The notes beneath the pieces were generated by a model, which was given only the letters and a program-made list of their open reading frames with translations, was not told the origin of the DNA and ran no database searches. This document shows positions 8,980-16,347 of a DNA stretch of 64,000 nucleotides, one piece after another (positions within the stretch are counted from its first letter, which is position 1; every line of letters begins with the position of its first letter). The position numbers and the translations under genes are program-made. The stretch lies in the NCBI RefSeq assembly GCF_900167435.1, contig NZ_FUWS01000014.1, positions 1 through 64,000 of the forward strand. The letters are read 5' to 3'. Origin of the DNA: Marinactinospora thermotolerans DSM 45154. GTDB lineage: Bacteria > Actinomycetota > Actinomycetes > Streptosporangiales > Streptosporangiaceae.

Positions 8980-9563
8980 CACGTCGTGGTCGGCACGCGG
9001 CCCTTCCCACCGCCGATCCCGGTGATCCTGAGGATCTCGTCCACGGTCTGGTCGACGGTGAGCTCCGCGTTGTCGATCCATACTCCCTCGTCCGGGATCT
9101 GGCCGCGCATCGCCTCGTCCAGGAAGGACCAGTCCTCGACCAGCGTCTTGTCGCGCTCGCGGTTGCGGCGGGTGGTCACCTCCGGGGCGGGCGCGAGGAC
9201 GATCAGGGTCAGCGGTGTCCTGCTGACCGCCTTCCGGTAGAAGTCGAGGTGGGGACGGAGCACGACGACGTCGTCGATCACGGGGACCACACCCGCGTCG
9301 ACATAGCTGTCGGCGAGCAGCGCGGCGTTGCGCGCCCGGAGGAAGAGCTGGCGGTCGGCCTCCTCCTCGGGCTCCGGTCCGGGCCACCTGCCGCCCGAGA
9401 CGATGAACTCCTGGAGACGGTCCACCTCGATGTGCGCTCCCAATTCGAACCTCTGGGCGAGCGCACGCGCCACCGTGGATTTTCCGCTCCCGGGAATTCC
9501 GGTGATGAGGAACGTCGCCGGTGCGGGTTCGCGGTCAATGGGAACGATCGTGAATTCCTTCAC
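8979..9563 (-). CDS. P-loop antibiotic phosphotransferase, Ard2/Hyg21-like self-resistance candidate
   Basis: A 194-residue P-loop protein with Walker [10 protein letters not shown] at residues 22-30, an acidic DDVVV segment near residue 97, and a basic lid-like stretch RRNRERDK. Size and arrangement resemble chloramphenicol-phosphotransferase-like kinases. It is translated from GTG 9563, overlapping the preceding stop, and sits among the PKS genes. A201A and hygromycin A producers are known to carry a cluster-encoded O-phosphotransferase (Ard2, Hyg21) that inactivates the antibiotic. I infer this is the equivalent, from position and P-loop kinase nature rather than alignment. A precursor-sugar kinase is the alternative. 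Confidence 0.75.
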   Translation of the reverse strand: MKEFTIVPIDREPAPATFLITGIPGSGKSTVARALAQRFELGAHIEVDRLQEFIVSGGRWPGPEPEEEADRQLFLRARNAALLADSYVDAGVVPVIDDVVVLRPHLDFYRKAVSRTPLTLIVLAPAPEVTTRRNRERDKTLVEDWSFLDEAMRGQIPDEGVWIDNAELTVDQTVDEILRITGIGGGKGRVPTTT

Positions 9564-10579
9564 GGAATGGCCTCGCTCGGTGATGAGTAACAGATGTGGA
9601 CGATTTCTCGGAAACGGGTGTGGAGCGCCGCGTCCGCGGCATCCGCTCGTTCGACAGAGACGCGGGCGTCGCCACCCGCCCGTGACATTGCGTCAGCAAG
9701 GTTATCCAAAGCGTCGAGCATTCCAGGGGCGATGGTGAGAGCCCTGCGGTAATGCGGAGCCGGATCGACGTGGTCGTTGTGCCCCACGATGAGGGCCCGG
9801 CCGAACCAGCCCGCCTTGGTGGCCGCGCTCAGGGCGGCGCGGCGGACGTCGAGGAGACGCGCGTCCGCATCGGCGTCGATGGAGGATCCGAAGAGGAACA
9901 GGAGCGGTTGGAGGTGTCCCAGGACCAGCAGGTTGACGGCGCGGGCGGTGACGCCGTCCATCCCCGCGGCGGCGAAGGAGTCCAGCAGTCTGCGCAGGGC
10001 GCGGGCGTCGGCGGCCACGGTGGCGGTGTGCCGTTCGATCTGCTCCGCCGCGTAGTCCCGCGAGGGGCGGCGGTCGGCCTCGGCGGTGACCTCGACACGG
10101 GTGACCCGGGTGCAGGAGGCGACGAGTTGGGGGGTCTTCGGCAGTTCGCGCCGGTATCCCTCGTCGGGCGGTGCGAGCGTGTCGAGCACCGCCAACGTCT
10201 CGGAGCCGGGATCCCAGCCGACCGCCAGGACGGCGTGATCGTGGTAGTGGTACAGCCCTTCGTAGTAGCTGCCCGGGTAGTGGTAGAGGTCGGGCATGAT
10301 GATGACGGGCTCGCCGGCGCCGACGCGCTCGACCACGAAGGGCCAGTTCTGGGCGCCGTGGTCGGCGAACCTCCACCCGAGCCGGCATCCGGGGAACTCC
10401 AGCGCCATGTCGCGGCCCAAAAGGTCCAGCTCCCCGCCCAGACAACGGGCGACGTCGATCGGCCCGTACCCTCGGGAGCGCAGCACCGCCTCGACGCAGC
10501 GCAGCAGGCAGGTGATGCCGTCCAGGGGGCCGTCGCGCCACCCCAGTGAGCGCTCCGGGTCGAAGACCGGTGTGGTCAT
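9560..10579 (-). CDS. BtrH-like acyl-ACP:amine acyltransferase
   Basis: The 339-residue protein begins with a domain resembling the BtrH N-terminal family (a cysteine-protease-like fold). A Cys in GITCLLRCVEAV (C24, or C28) is followed by HYHDHAVLAVGWD (His115) and LAVLDTLAP (Asp133), a plausible Cys-His-Asp triad. The C-terminal half is helical and rich in Ala and Arg. In butirosin biosynthesis BtrH moves an acyl chain from an ACP to an amine. Here the gene overlaps the ACP gene by 4 nt (ATGA), so I infer that it transfers the aryl-acrylyl chain from ACP to the 3'-amino group of the aminonucleoside. No Pur6-type ligase was found in the window, which supports this. Confidence 0.7.
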   Translation of the reverse strand: MTTPVFDPERSLGWRDGPLDGITCLLRCVEAVLRSRGYGPIDVARCLGGELDLLGRDMALEFPGCRLGWRFADHGAQNWPFVVERVGAGEPVIIMPDLYHYPGSYYEGLYHYHDHAVLAVGWDPGSETLAVLDTLAPPDEGYRRELPKTPQLVASCTRVTRVEVTAEADRRPSRDYAAEQIERHTATVAADARALRRLLDSFAAAGMDGVTARAVNLLVLGHLQPLLFLFGSSIDADADARLLDVRRAALSAATKAGWFGRALIVGHNDHVDPAPHYRRALTIAPGMLDALDNLADAMSRAGGDARVSVERADAADAALHTRFREIVHICYSSPSEAIP

Positions 10580-10860
10580 CGGGTGAGTTCCTTGCCGTGC
10601 GCCCGGGCCTGGGCGAGAAGCCGGGCGGCCAGGTCGCCGACCGTGTCGAACATCGACGGGTCGATCTCGGCGTCCTCGAAGGGGATCCCCCAGCGTTTCT
10701 CGAAGTGGGAGAAGACCACGATGAGGTCGAGGGAGTCGATCCCCGCCGCGCCCAGTTCGGTCTCCGCGGCCAGCCCCTCCAGTTCGGCCACGTGGGGACG
10801 GTCGGCGAGGGCCTTTCGGATCAGGGTGACGATGTGGTCGAGCTGCGCACTGTCGCTCAT
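10576..10860 (-). CDS. Acyl carrier protein
   Basis: A 94-residue carrier protein with the phosphopantetheine site GIDSLDL (Ser near residue 42), preceded by an acidic helix and followed by a typical helix III region (DTVGDLAARLL). The start ATG at 10860 overlaps the stop of the ligase gene, and its own stop overlaps the start of the BtrH-like gene. The immediate neighbours suggest it is loaded by the aryl ligase and unloaded by the BtrH-like transferase. A second ACP is encoded at 14257-14631. Confidence 0.9.
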   Translation of the reverse strand: MSDSAQLDHIVTLIRKALADRPHVAELEGLAAETELGAAGIDSLDLIVVFSHFEKRWGIPFEDAEIDPSMFDTVGDLAARLLAQARAHGKELTR

Positions 10861-12311
10861 GGTTCCTCCTGGGGACGAGGGTCGGATGGTCGGGGTCCCG
10901 GTCCGGGCGCGCGTCCGCCCGTCGCCGCAGCGGCCTGCGGGGAGGCGCCCAGCAGCCATCTGCGGATCTTGCCCGTGCCGGTCCGCGGCAGTTCCTCCAC
11001 CACGCGGACCACGGTGGGCACCTTGGTCGGGCTCAGCCGGCCGCGCAGCCGCGCGCGCAGCGCCCGAGGGTCGAGGCTGGAGGGTTCGCTGCCCGGGGAG
11101 GGCTCGACGAAGGCCCACAGGCGGACCGCGCCGTCGACCTCACGTCCGACCACGGCGCAGTCGCGAACGCCTGGCAACCGCCTGATCTCGGCCTCGACCT
11201 CGGCCGGGTCGACCTTGTTGCCGGCGATGTTGAGGAGGCCGCCCTGACGGCCGGCGAGGTAGAGGCGTCCGAAGCCGTCGACCCGGCCCAGGTCCCCGAT
11301 GTCGACCCAGCCGTCGGAGTCGGCGATCGGTTCGGCGCCCTCCTCGGTCACGAGCAGCGGGGACAGACCCGCGCAACGGACCCTCACGGCGCCGGGGGCC
11401 CCGGCCGTCTGCGGGGCGCAGACGTCGATCCCCTCCAGCGGCCTTCCCACCGACCCCGCGGGGTCGGCCGGTCCCAGGGTGATCTGCCCGATCTCGGAGG
11501 CGCCGTAGTGGTTCCACAGCGGCGCGCCGCGGCGCGCCCACTCCTCGGCGATCTCCGGGGGCAGCAGGTCGCCCGCGCTGACGCAGCGTTTCCAGACCCG
11601 CATCTGCGGGATGCCCGACCCGGCGTACCAGCGGTACAGGGCGGGAACCGTCTGCAGCACCGTCACCGCGCCGCGGTGGACCAGCGCCGCCACTCCGGCG
11701 GGGGTGGCCGGCACCGAGGGGATCGCGTGTCCCGCGCCGGCGGAGAGCGCGGCGAGGATTCCGGCCTCGAGGGAGTAACTGTGGTTGAGCGGGCTGGTGG
11801 TGAGAACGCAGTCGATCGGTTCCAGGCCGAGGGCCTGGGCGTAGGCCCGGGAGTTGGCCATGGAGCCCGCCCAGGCGCGGCACACGATCCGGGGCCTGCC
11901 CAGGGTGCCGGAGGTGACCATGGCGATCGCCGGCCCCGGGGGAAGCCCTGGTGGATCGCCCGTGCGGGCGACCGCTACCACGTGGCCGTCCTCGACCACG
12001 TGTCCGGCGCCGAAGCCGCGGACCGCCGTGTCGCGTTCGGCCCGGGCCATCCTGTCGTGCAGCACGAGCACCGGAGCGCCGATGGCGTTGATCGCGGCGA
12101 AGGCGACGACGGAGGGGATGTCGTTACGGGCGACGAGGGCGATACGGCCCTGCTCGGTCACCCCTTCCCCACGAAACCGTCCCACCGCCTCCTCGACCGC
12201 CCGGAGGAGCCGGCGGTAGCTGACGTGGCCCGTCGTGTCGAGGAGCGCGACCCGTTCGCCTCCGCCGGCCCGGGTCCAGGCGCGGAGCAGCTCCAGCAGG
12301 GAGTCAGCCAC
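10857..12311 (-). CDS. AMP-forming aryl-acid:ACP/CoA ligase
   Basis: A 484-residue ANL-superfamily enzyme. Core motifs in order: VTSGTLGRPR (A3, near residue 140), the NHSYSLEAGI region (A4-like), NHYGASEIG (A5), GWVDIGDLGRVDGFGRLYLAGR split across A7/A8, and TGTGKIRR with the catalytic Lys (A10). It is shorter than most benzoate-CoA ligases. GTG 12311 overlaps the previous stop by 8 nt and its stop overlaps the ACP start by 4 nt. With the chorismate-lyase-like enzyme in the same operon, the likely reaction is adenylation of 4-hydroxybenzoate and transfer to an ACP thiol, as proposed for hygromycin A. Confidence 0.88.
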   Translation of the reverse strand: MADSLLELLRAWTRAGGGERVALLDTTGHVSYRRLLRAVEEAVGRFRGEGVTEQGRIALVARNDIPSVVAFAAINAIGAPVLVLHDRMARAERDTAVRGFGAGHVVEDGHVVAVARTGDPPGLPPGPAIAMVTSGTLGRPRIVCRAWAGSMANSRAYAQALGLEPIDCVLTTSPLNHSYSLEAGILAALSAGAGHAIPSVPATPAGVAALVHRGAVTVLQTVPALYRWYAGSGIPQMRVWKRCVSAGDLLPPEIAEEWARRGAPLWNHYGASEIGQITLGPADPAGSVGRPLEGIDVCAPQTAGAPGAVRVRCAGLSPLLVTEEGAEPIADSDGWVDIGDLGRVDGFGRLYLAGRQGGLLNIAGNKVDPAEVEAEIRRLPGVRDCAVVGREVDGAVRLWAFVEPSPGSEPSSLDPRALRARLRGRLSPTKVPTVVRVVEELPRTGTGKIRRWLLGASPQAAAATGGRAPGPGPRPSDPRPQEEP

Positions 12312-13110
12312 GGTTCCCCTCCGGTTCCCGCACCAGGCGGATCCGGTAGCGCGCCCTCGCGCCCGGCGCCTCGACGGTGAGTTCGCGCCCCTCGGAGCCG
12401 GGCTCGCGCAGCCGCTCGGCCAGAGTGGCCAGGACGCCTGAGGCCGCGGATCCGGGCGGAAGCGCGGCCGCGCCGGAGCACCACCCCGCCTCCTCCACGA
12501 TCTCGACGGACCGCAGCCCCGCCAGTCCGCCCACGTCGCGCCGTCGCGCCTCCTCCCGCGCCTCGACGAGGAGGAAGGCCGCCGTGCCCGTCGCGTGCTC
12601 CCCGTCGCCCACGCGGGCCGCGGCGGCGGGGCTCAGGAAGTCGAAGGCGCCGCACAGCACGCTCGGGTCGCCGCCGACCCGGATCCGCCGCACGGCCTGG
12701 GCGACCGTCTGGATCCCCGCCGCGGGGCCGAGCAGGGTGGCGGCGTAGCCGGCCAGTCCCAGGCGCATGCACAGTGACGCGGTCATCCCGTGCGGGGTGA
12801 AGTGGAGGAACGCCTCGGGGTCGAGCCAACGGGCCCCCTTCGCGTCCAGCCGTTGTCGGATGGACTCGGCGACGTGGCCCGTCCCGTAGAGGGAGCCGAG
12901 CAGAAGGGAGACCCGCGCGGGCTCGGCCCGTGACCGCTCCAGGGTCCCCCGCGCGAGGTCGACGAGCCGGTCGGAAAGGGCGGTGGTGAGCCGGGTGACA
13001 GCGGGCCAGCCGGGCTCGCCCTCCCCGTGGGCCCGCCACAGCTCCGTCAGGTCCACCCGGGCGGCCGTGACCGCGGTCACGACACAGCGCGGCGGCGTCG
13101 TCTGGGTCAT
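12304..13110 (-). CDS. Truncated KS/chain-length-factor-like protein without catalytic cysteine
   Basis: A 268-residue thiolase-fold protein corresponding roughly to the N-terminal half of a ketosynthase. The nucleophile region reads TLLGPAAGIQTVAQAV near residues 125-140, with Leu-Gly where KS enzymes have Ala-Cys, and it is followed by the usual VGGDPSVLCGAFDFLSP strand-turn. Most of the C-terminal half with the two active-site His motifs is missing. ATG 13110 has AGGAG upstream and lies two nt beyond the KS stop. It resembles a KSbeta/CLF partner for the KS encoded immediately upstream, so the two probably form a heterodimer. A function in starter decarboxylation or chain-length control is inference only. 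Confidence 0.75.
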   Translation of the reverse strand: MTQTTPPRCVVTAVTAARVDLTELWRAHGEGEPGWPAVTRLTTALSDRLVDLARGTLERSRAEPARVSLLLGSLYGTGHVAESIRQRLDAKGARWLDPEAFLHFTPHGMTASLCMRLGLAGYAATLLGPAAGIQTVAQAVRRIRVGGDPSVLCGAFDFLSPAAAARVGDGEHATGTAAFLLVEAREEARRRDVGGLAGLRSVEIVEEAGWCSGAAALPPGSAASGVLATLAERLREPGSEGRELTVEAPGARARYRIRLVREPEGNRG

Positions 13111-13111
13111 G

Positions 13112-14260
13112 TCAGGCACTCCTGAAGAGCAGGGCGACGTTGAGCCCGCCGAGACCGCAGGAGACGGACAGCGCGGCGCGCAACCGCGGCGCCGGCCGGG
13201 CCCCGTCGTGGTCCACCAGGTCGAGATCGGCGTAGGCGGGGTCGAGTGCGCCGGTGATCCGGGTCGGTGTGATGGCGTCCCGCTCCAGGCACAGCACGCA
13301 GATCAGCGCCTCGATCGCGCCCGCCGCCCCTTGGAGGTGCCACAGGACGGACTTGGAGCTCACGACGGGGATCTCGGCCGTGCGCGCGCCGAAGACCTCG
13401 CGCAGGGCCTCGATCTCCACCCGGTCCCCCTGCCGTGTTCCCGGGCCGTGGGCGTTGACCAGGTCGACCTCGTCGGGATCCATGCCCGCGTCGGCGAGGG
13501 CCCTCTCGACGGCGACGCGGACGCCCGTGGCGCGGGGGGTGGCGAGGTGGTCGGTCATGTTGGTGACGCCGGCCCCGGCGAGGACCGCGTGGACGCGGGC
13601 TCCCCGCGCCTCGGCCGAATCGCGGCGCTCCAGGTGGAGGAGTCCCGCCCCCTCGGACACGCCGATACCGCGCCGGTCGCGGGTGAAGGGGCGGCAGCCG
13701 TGGGGGGACAGCGTGCGCAGGGAGTTCAGGCCGAGGAAGGCGGTCTCGGTCACGGCGTCGGCCCCGCCCGCCAGGACGGTGTCGGCGTCGCCCGCCCGCA
13801 GCATGTCCCTGCCCATGGAGATTCCCAGGGCGCCCGAGGCGGAGGCCGAGGCGACGGTGACGGCCTCGCCCGTCACCGAGAGGGCCTCGGCGCAGCGCGA
13901 GGCGAGGAGGCCGGGGAACAGTCCCTGTGTCCCGCCGTCCGTGGTGGTGGGCTCGGTGCTGCCCAGGACGACCGCGGTCCGGTGGGACGGTGGCGGTGCC
14001 GCCTCCCGGACCGCCTGGCGGGCGGCCCTGACGGCGAGCTCCAGGGTGCGGCCGGGGGAATCGGGGCGCTCGTCGGGTCCGGGCACGAAGCCCGCCCGGT
14101 GGAGGGAGGCGGTCGAGGTGTCGAAGTGCTCGATGTCGCGTATGCACGCCCTCTTCTCGCAGAGCCCCCGCCACAGGGAGTGGACGTCGGGCCCCGCGGG
14201 GGAGCAGGCGCCCCGGCCGGTGACGACCGTTTCGGTCGGATCCGCCGACATCGATGTCAC
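13112..14260 (-). CDS. Ketosynthase homologue with Ser replacing the active-site Cys
   Basis: The 382-residue thiolase-fold protein spans a full KS. The nucleophile-elbow sequence is TVASASASGALGI, aligning Ser140 (codon TCC) with the Cys of TACSSG in ordinary KS enzymes. Both active-site histidines are retained: H271 in NAHGPGTRQGD and H308 in KSVLWHLQGAAG. The GGLN loop near the C-terminus is also present. GTG 14260 overlaps the ACP stop (GTGA). Ser-type KS proteins often decarboxylate rather than condense, or use atypical acyl transfer, so the chemistry here is open. In context it should act in the single extension of aryl-ACP by methylmalonate. Confidence 0.87.
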   Translation of the reverse strand: MTSMSADPTETVVTGRGACSPAGPDVHSLWRGLCEKRACIRDIEHFDTSTASLHRAGFVPGPDERPDSPGRTLELAVRAARQAVREAAPPPSHRTAVVLGSTEPTTTDGGTQGLFPGLLASRCAEALSVTGEAVTVASASASGALGISMGRDMLRAGDADTVLAGGADAVTETAFLGLNSLRTLSPHGCRPFTRDRRGIGVSEGAGLLHLERRDSAEARGARVHAVLAGAGVTNMTDHLATPRATGVRVAVERALADAGMDPDEVDLVNAHGPGTRQGDRVEIEALREVFGARTAEIPVVSSKSVLWHLQGAAGAIEALICVLCLERDAITPTRITGALDPAYADLDLVDHDGARPAPRLRAALSVSCGLGGLNVALLFRSA

Positions 14261-14631
14261 CGTCCTCTCCGGGCCAGGGCCGCCCTGCGGAGCGCGTCGA
14301 CGAGGGAGGCGAAGGTCGTCGCGGAGAACACCGAGTCGTCGGAGAGCGCGATGCCGTATCGGCGCTCCAGCCGGGACACCGCCCCGATCAGGACGACGGA
14401 GTCCACGCCGAGGTCGGCGAGCAGGTCGTCGTCGGATATGACGGGCGGTGGTTCGGACCCCATCTGGCGGGCGAGTGCCGCGCGGATCTCCTCGGACAGA
14501 CGTGCCCAGGACGGACCGGCCTGGGCCGCCGGCTGCGAACCGTCCACGTGTCCGTCCGGGGAGGCCCGCTCGAAGACGGCGGCCCCCACGGACGCCACGT
14601 CCACCTCGTCTGAATCGCCCGGAGCGGCCAC
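14257..14631 (-). CDS. Acyl carrier protein with N-terminal extension
   Basis: About 124 residues starting at GTG 14631, which has AAGGAGAG at good spacing; longer in-frame extensions lack any ribosome-binding site. The C-terminal 80 residues are a carrier domain with phosphopantetheine site LGVDSVVL and the helix III region FSATTFASLVDAL. The N-terminal 40 residues are acidic and Pro/Ser rich and resemble nothing I recognise. It is the first gene of the roughly twelve-gene minus-strand operon and is followed by the KS with a 4-nt overlap, so it may carry the extender unit for that KS. The second ACP (10576-10860) would then hold the aryl starter or product. Confidence 0.85.
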   Translation of the reverse strand: MAAPGDSDEVDVASVGAAVFERASPDGHVDGSQPAAQAGPSWARLSEEIRAALARQMGSEPPPVISDDDLLADLGVDSVVLIGAVSRLERRYGIALSDDSVFSATTFASLVDALRRAALARRGR

Positions 14632-15318
14632 CGTGACTCTCCTTCGATCGGAAATCGACGGATCAGGATGCGTGAATGAACCGAATAGGTCGCTGACGAA
14701 TCGTTTATTCAGCGACGGGCACCGGATGCCCCATCGGGGAAATCGTCTCCACGGAAGAACGTGACGTATATCGACGGAAATAAGCTGCCCGGGCCACAAC
14801 CAAGCTACGTGCCACATTCCCCTCCGTCAACACCCGATTACCATCCCCTTCCATATTTGAAACACAACATAAAACAGGAAAATGGACACTTTGCCACTTA
14901 TGCCAAGATGCACGATAAGAGAGACTGTCGTGTTAGAAGTCCTGCATCGTCCCCATTCACGAAGAAGGCAGCGCCGGGCCGTCCCCTGGACACCCACGGG
15001 AGACACCCCGCGAGAACGGCCACCCCGACCGCCGGCACGCGGGCCGGACGACCTCTCGGTCGAACATCACAACCTCAAAAATAATGGTTTCACCATATAA
15101 GAGCGCCGTACCGCACGAATCCATAAATAAGGGCATCGCGGAAGACGTACCGACCGTCCGGCGAAATTCCTCCATTGACCCGCCCGAACGACGGCCCATA
15201 CAATTCCCGTGCGCCTCGATCGACCGAGACATCTCGCCGCGGCACGCTTTCACCATCACGTTCGAGCCGGCTTCGCCCCCAAGACCATGAACGACCGATT
15301 TCTACTGGACGGGTCTTC
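14632..15318. promoter_or_regulatory. AT-richer divergent intergenic region, main cluster promoter region
   Basis: These 687 nt separate the first gene of the long minus operon from the first gene of the plus operon. Base composition is visibly lower in GC than all flanking genes, with runs such as ATTTGAAACACAACATAAAA near 14855. Only implausible short frames are present. It must contain the promoters of both halves of the cluster and is the most likely binding target of a pathway regulator, though I could not identify a convincing operator. Confidence 0.55.
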
Positions 15319-16347
15319 ATGTCAACAGGAATCAAACGCGCGCTGGTCACCGGCGCCGGCGGTTTCATCGGCCATCATCTCGTCGCCCACCTGCGACGCA
15401 ACGGATACTGGGTACGCGGCGTCGACCTCCACCTCCCCGAGTTCCGACCCACCGAAGCCGACGAGTTCCTCCTGCTCGACCTGCGGGAAAAGAGGAACGC
15501 CGAGAGAGCGACCTCCGACATCGACGAGGTGTACGCGCTGGCGGCGGACATGGGCGGGATGGGTTTCATCTCCGCCAACCACGCCACGATCATGTACAAC
15601 AACTCGCTCATCGACTTCAACACCCTGGAGGCGGCGCGGCGGAACGGAGCCTCCCGGTTCTTCTACGCCTCCTCCGCCTGCGTCTACCCGTCCCACCTCC
15701 AAAGCTCGGCGGACGTCACGGGACTGCGCGAGGAGGTCTCCCACCCCGCCGACCCCGAGGACGGGTACGGCTGGGAGAAACTCCACATCGAGCACGCCTG
15801 CGCCTACTACCGGGAGGAGTTCGGCCTGGAGACCCGGGTCGCCCGGCTGCACAACGTCTACGGCCCCTACTCGACCTACGCCGGCGGCCGGGAGAAGGCG
15901 CCCGCGGCACTGGCGCGCAAGGCGGCGCTGGCCGCGCCCGGTGGCGAGATGGAGATCTGGGGGGACGGCCGGCAGACCCGTTCCTTCTGCTACGTCGACG
16001 ACTGTGTCGAGGGGATCCGCCGGCTCACCGCGTCGGACTTCCCCGGTCCCGTCAACATCGGCACCGAGCACCTGATCGCCATCGACGACCTGGCCCGGAT
16101 GCTGTTGTCGATCGCCGGCAAGGAGGACGTCCGCCTGGTCCACCGGCCCGGCCCCCAAGGGGTCCGCGGCCGTAACTCCGACAACACCCTGCTGCGCGAG
16201 AAGCTGCGCTGGGAACCGGCGACCCCCCTCTGGGAGGGGATGAGCGCCATGTACCACTGGATCGAGCGGGACATCGCCCGACGCGGCCGCGACGTGGCCG
16301 TCTCCTCGATCGTCCCCCGAGCCGAGGAGCCGCATGTCCGGCCGTGA
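15319..16347 (+). CDS. GDP-mannose 3,5-epimerase (plant GME-like)
   Basis: A 342-residue extended SDR. It has VTGAGGFIGHHLV at the N-terminus, then hallmark GME sequences: YALAADMGGMGFI, MYNNSLIDFNTLEAARRNG, SSACVYPS, DGYGWEKLHIE with the Tyr/Lys pair, YGPYSTYAGGREKAPAA, and GDGRQTRSFCYVDDCVEGI. This pattern is characteristic of GDP-mannose 3,5-epimerase, which converts GDP-D-mannose to GDP-L-galactose in plant ascorbate synthesis. ATG 15319 is chosen because homology starts there. The 3' end overlaps the next gene by 14 nt. In the A201A pathway GDP-L-galactose is the precursor of the hexofuranose, so the role fits exactly. Confidence 0.92.
   Translation: MSTGIKRALVTGAGGFIGHHLVAHLRRNGYWVRGVDLHLPEFRPTEADEFLLLDLREKRNAERATSDIDEVYALAADMGGMGFISANHATIMYNNSLIDFNTLEAARRNGASRFFYASSACVYPSHLQSSADVTGLREEVSHPADPEDGYGWEKLHIEHACAYYREEFGLETRVARLHNVYGPYSTYAGGREKAPAALARKAALAAPGGEMEIWGDGRQTRSFCYVDDCVEGIRRLTASDFPGPVNIGTEHLIAIDDLARMLLSIAGKEDVRLVHRPGPQGVRGRNSDNTLLREKLRWEPATPLWEGMSAMYHWIERDIARRGRDVAVSSIVPRAEEPHVRP

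Noticed and set aside
14761-15084. A 107-residue plus-strand frame in the central intergenic region
   Set aside because: No ribosome-binding site, no motif, and codon third positions lack the GC bias of real genes here.
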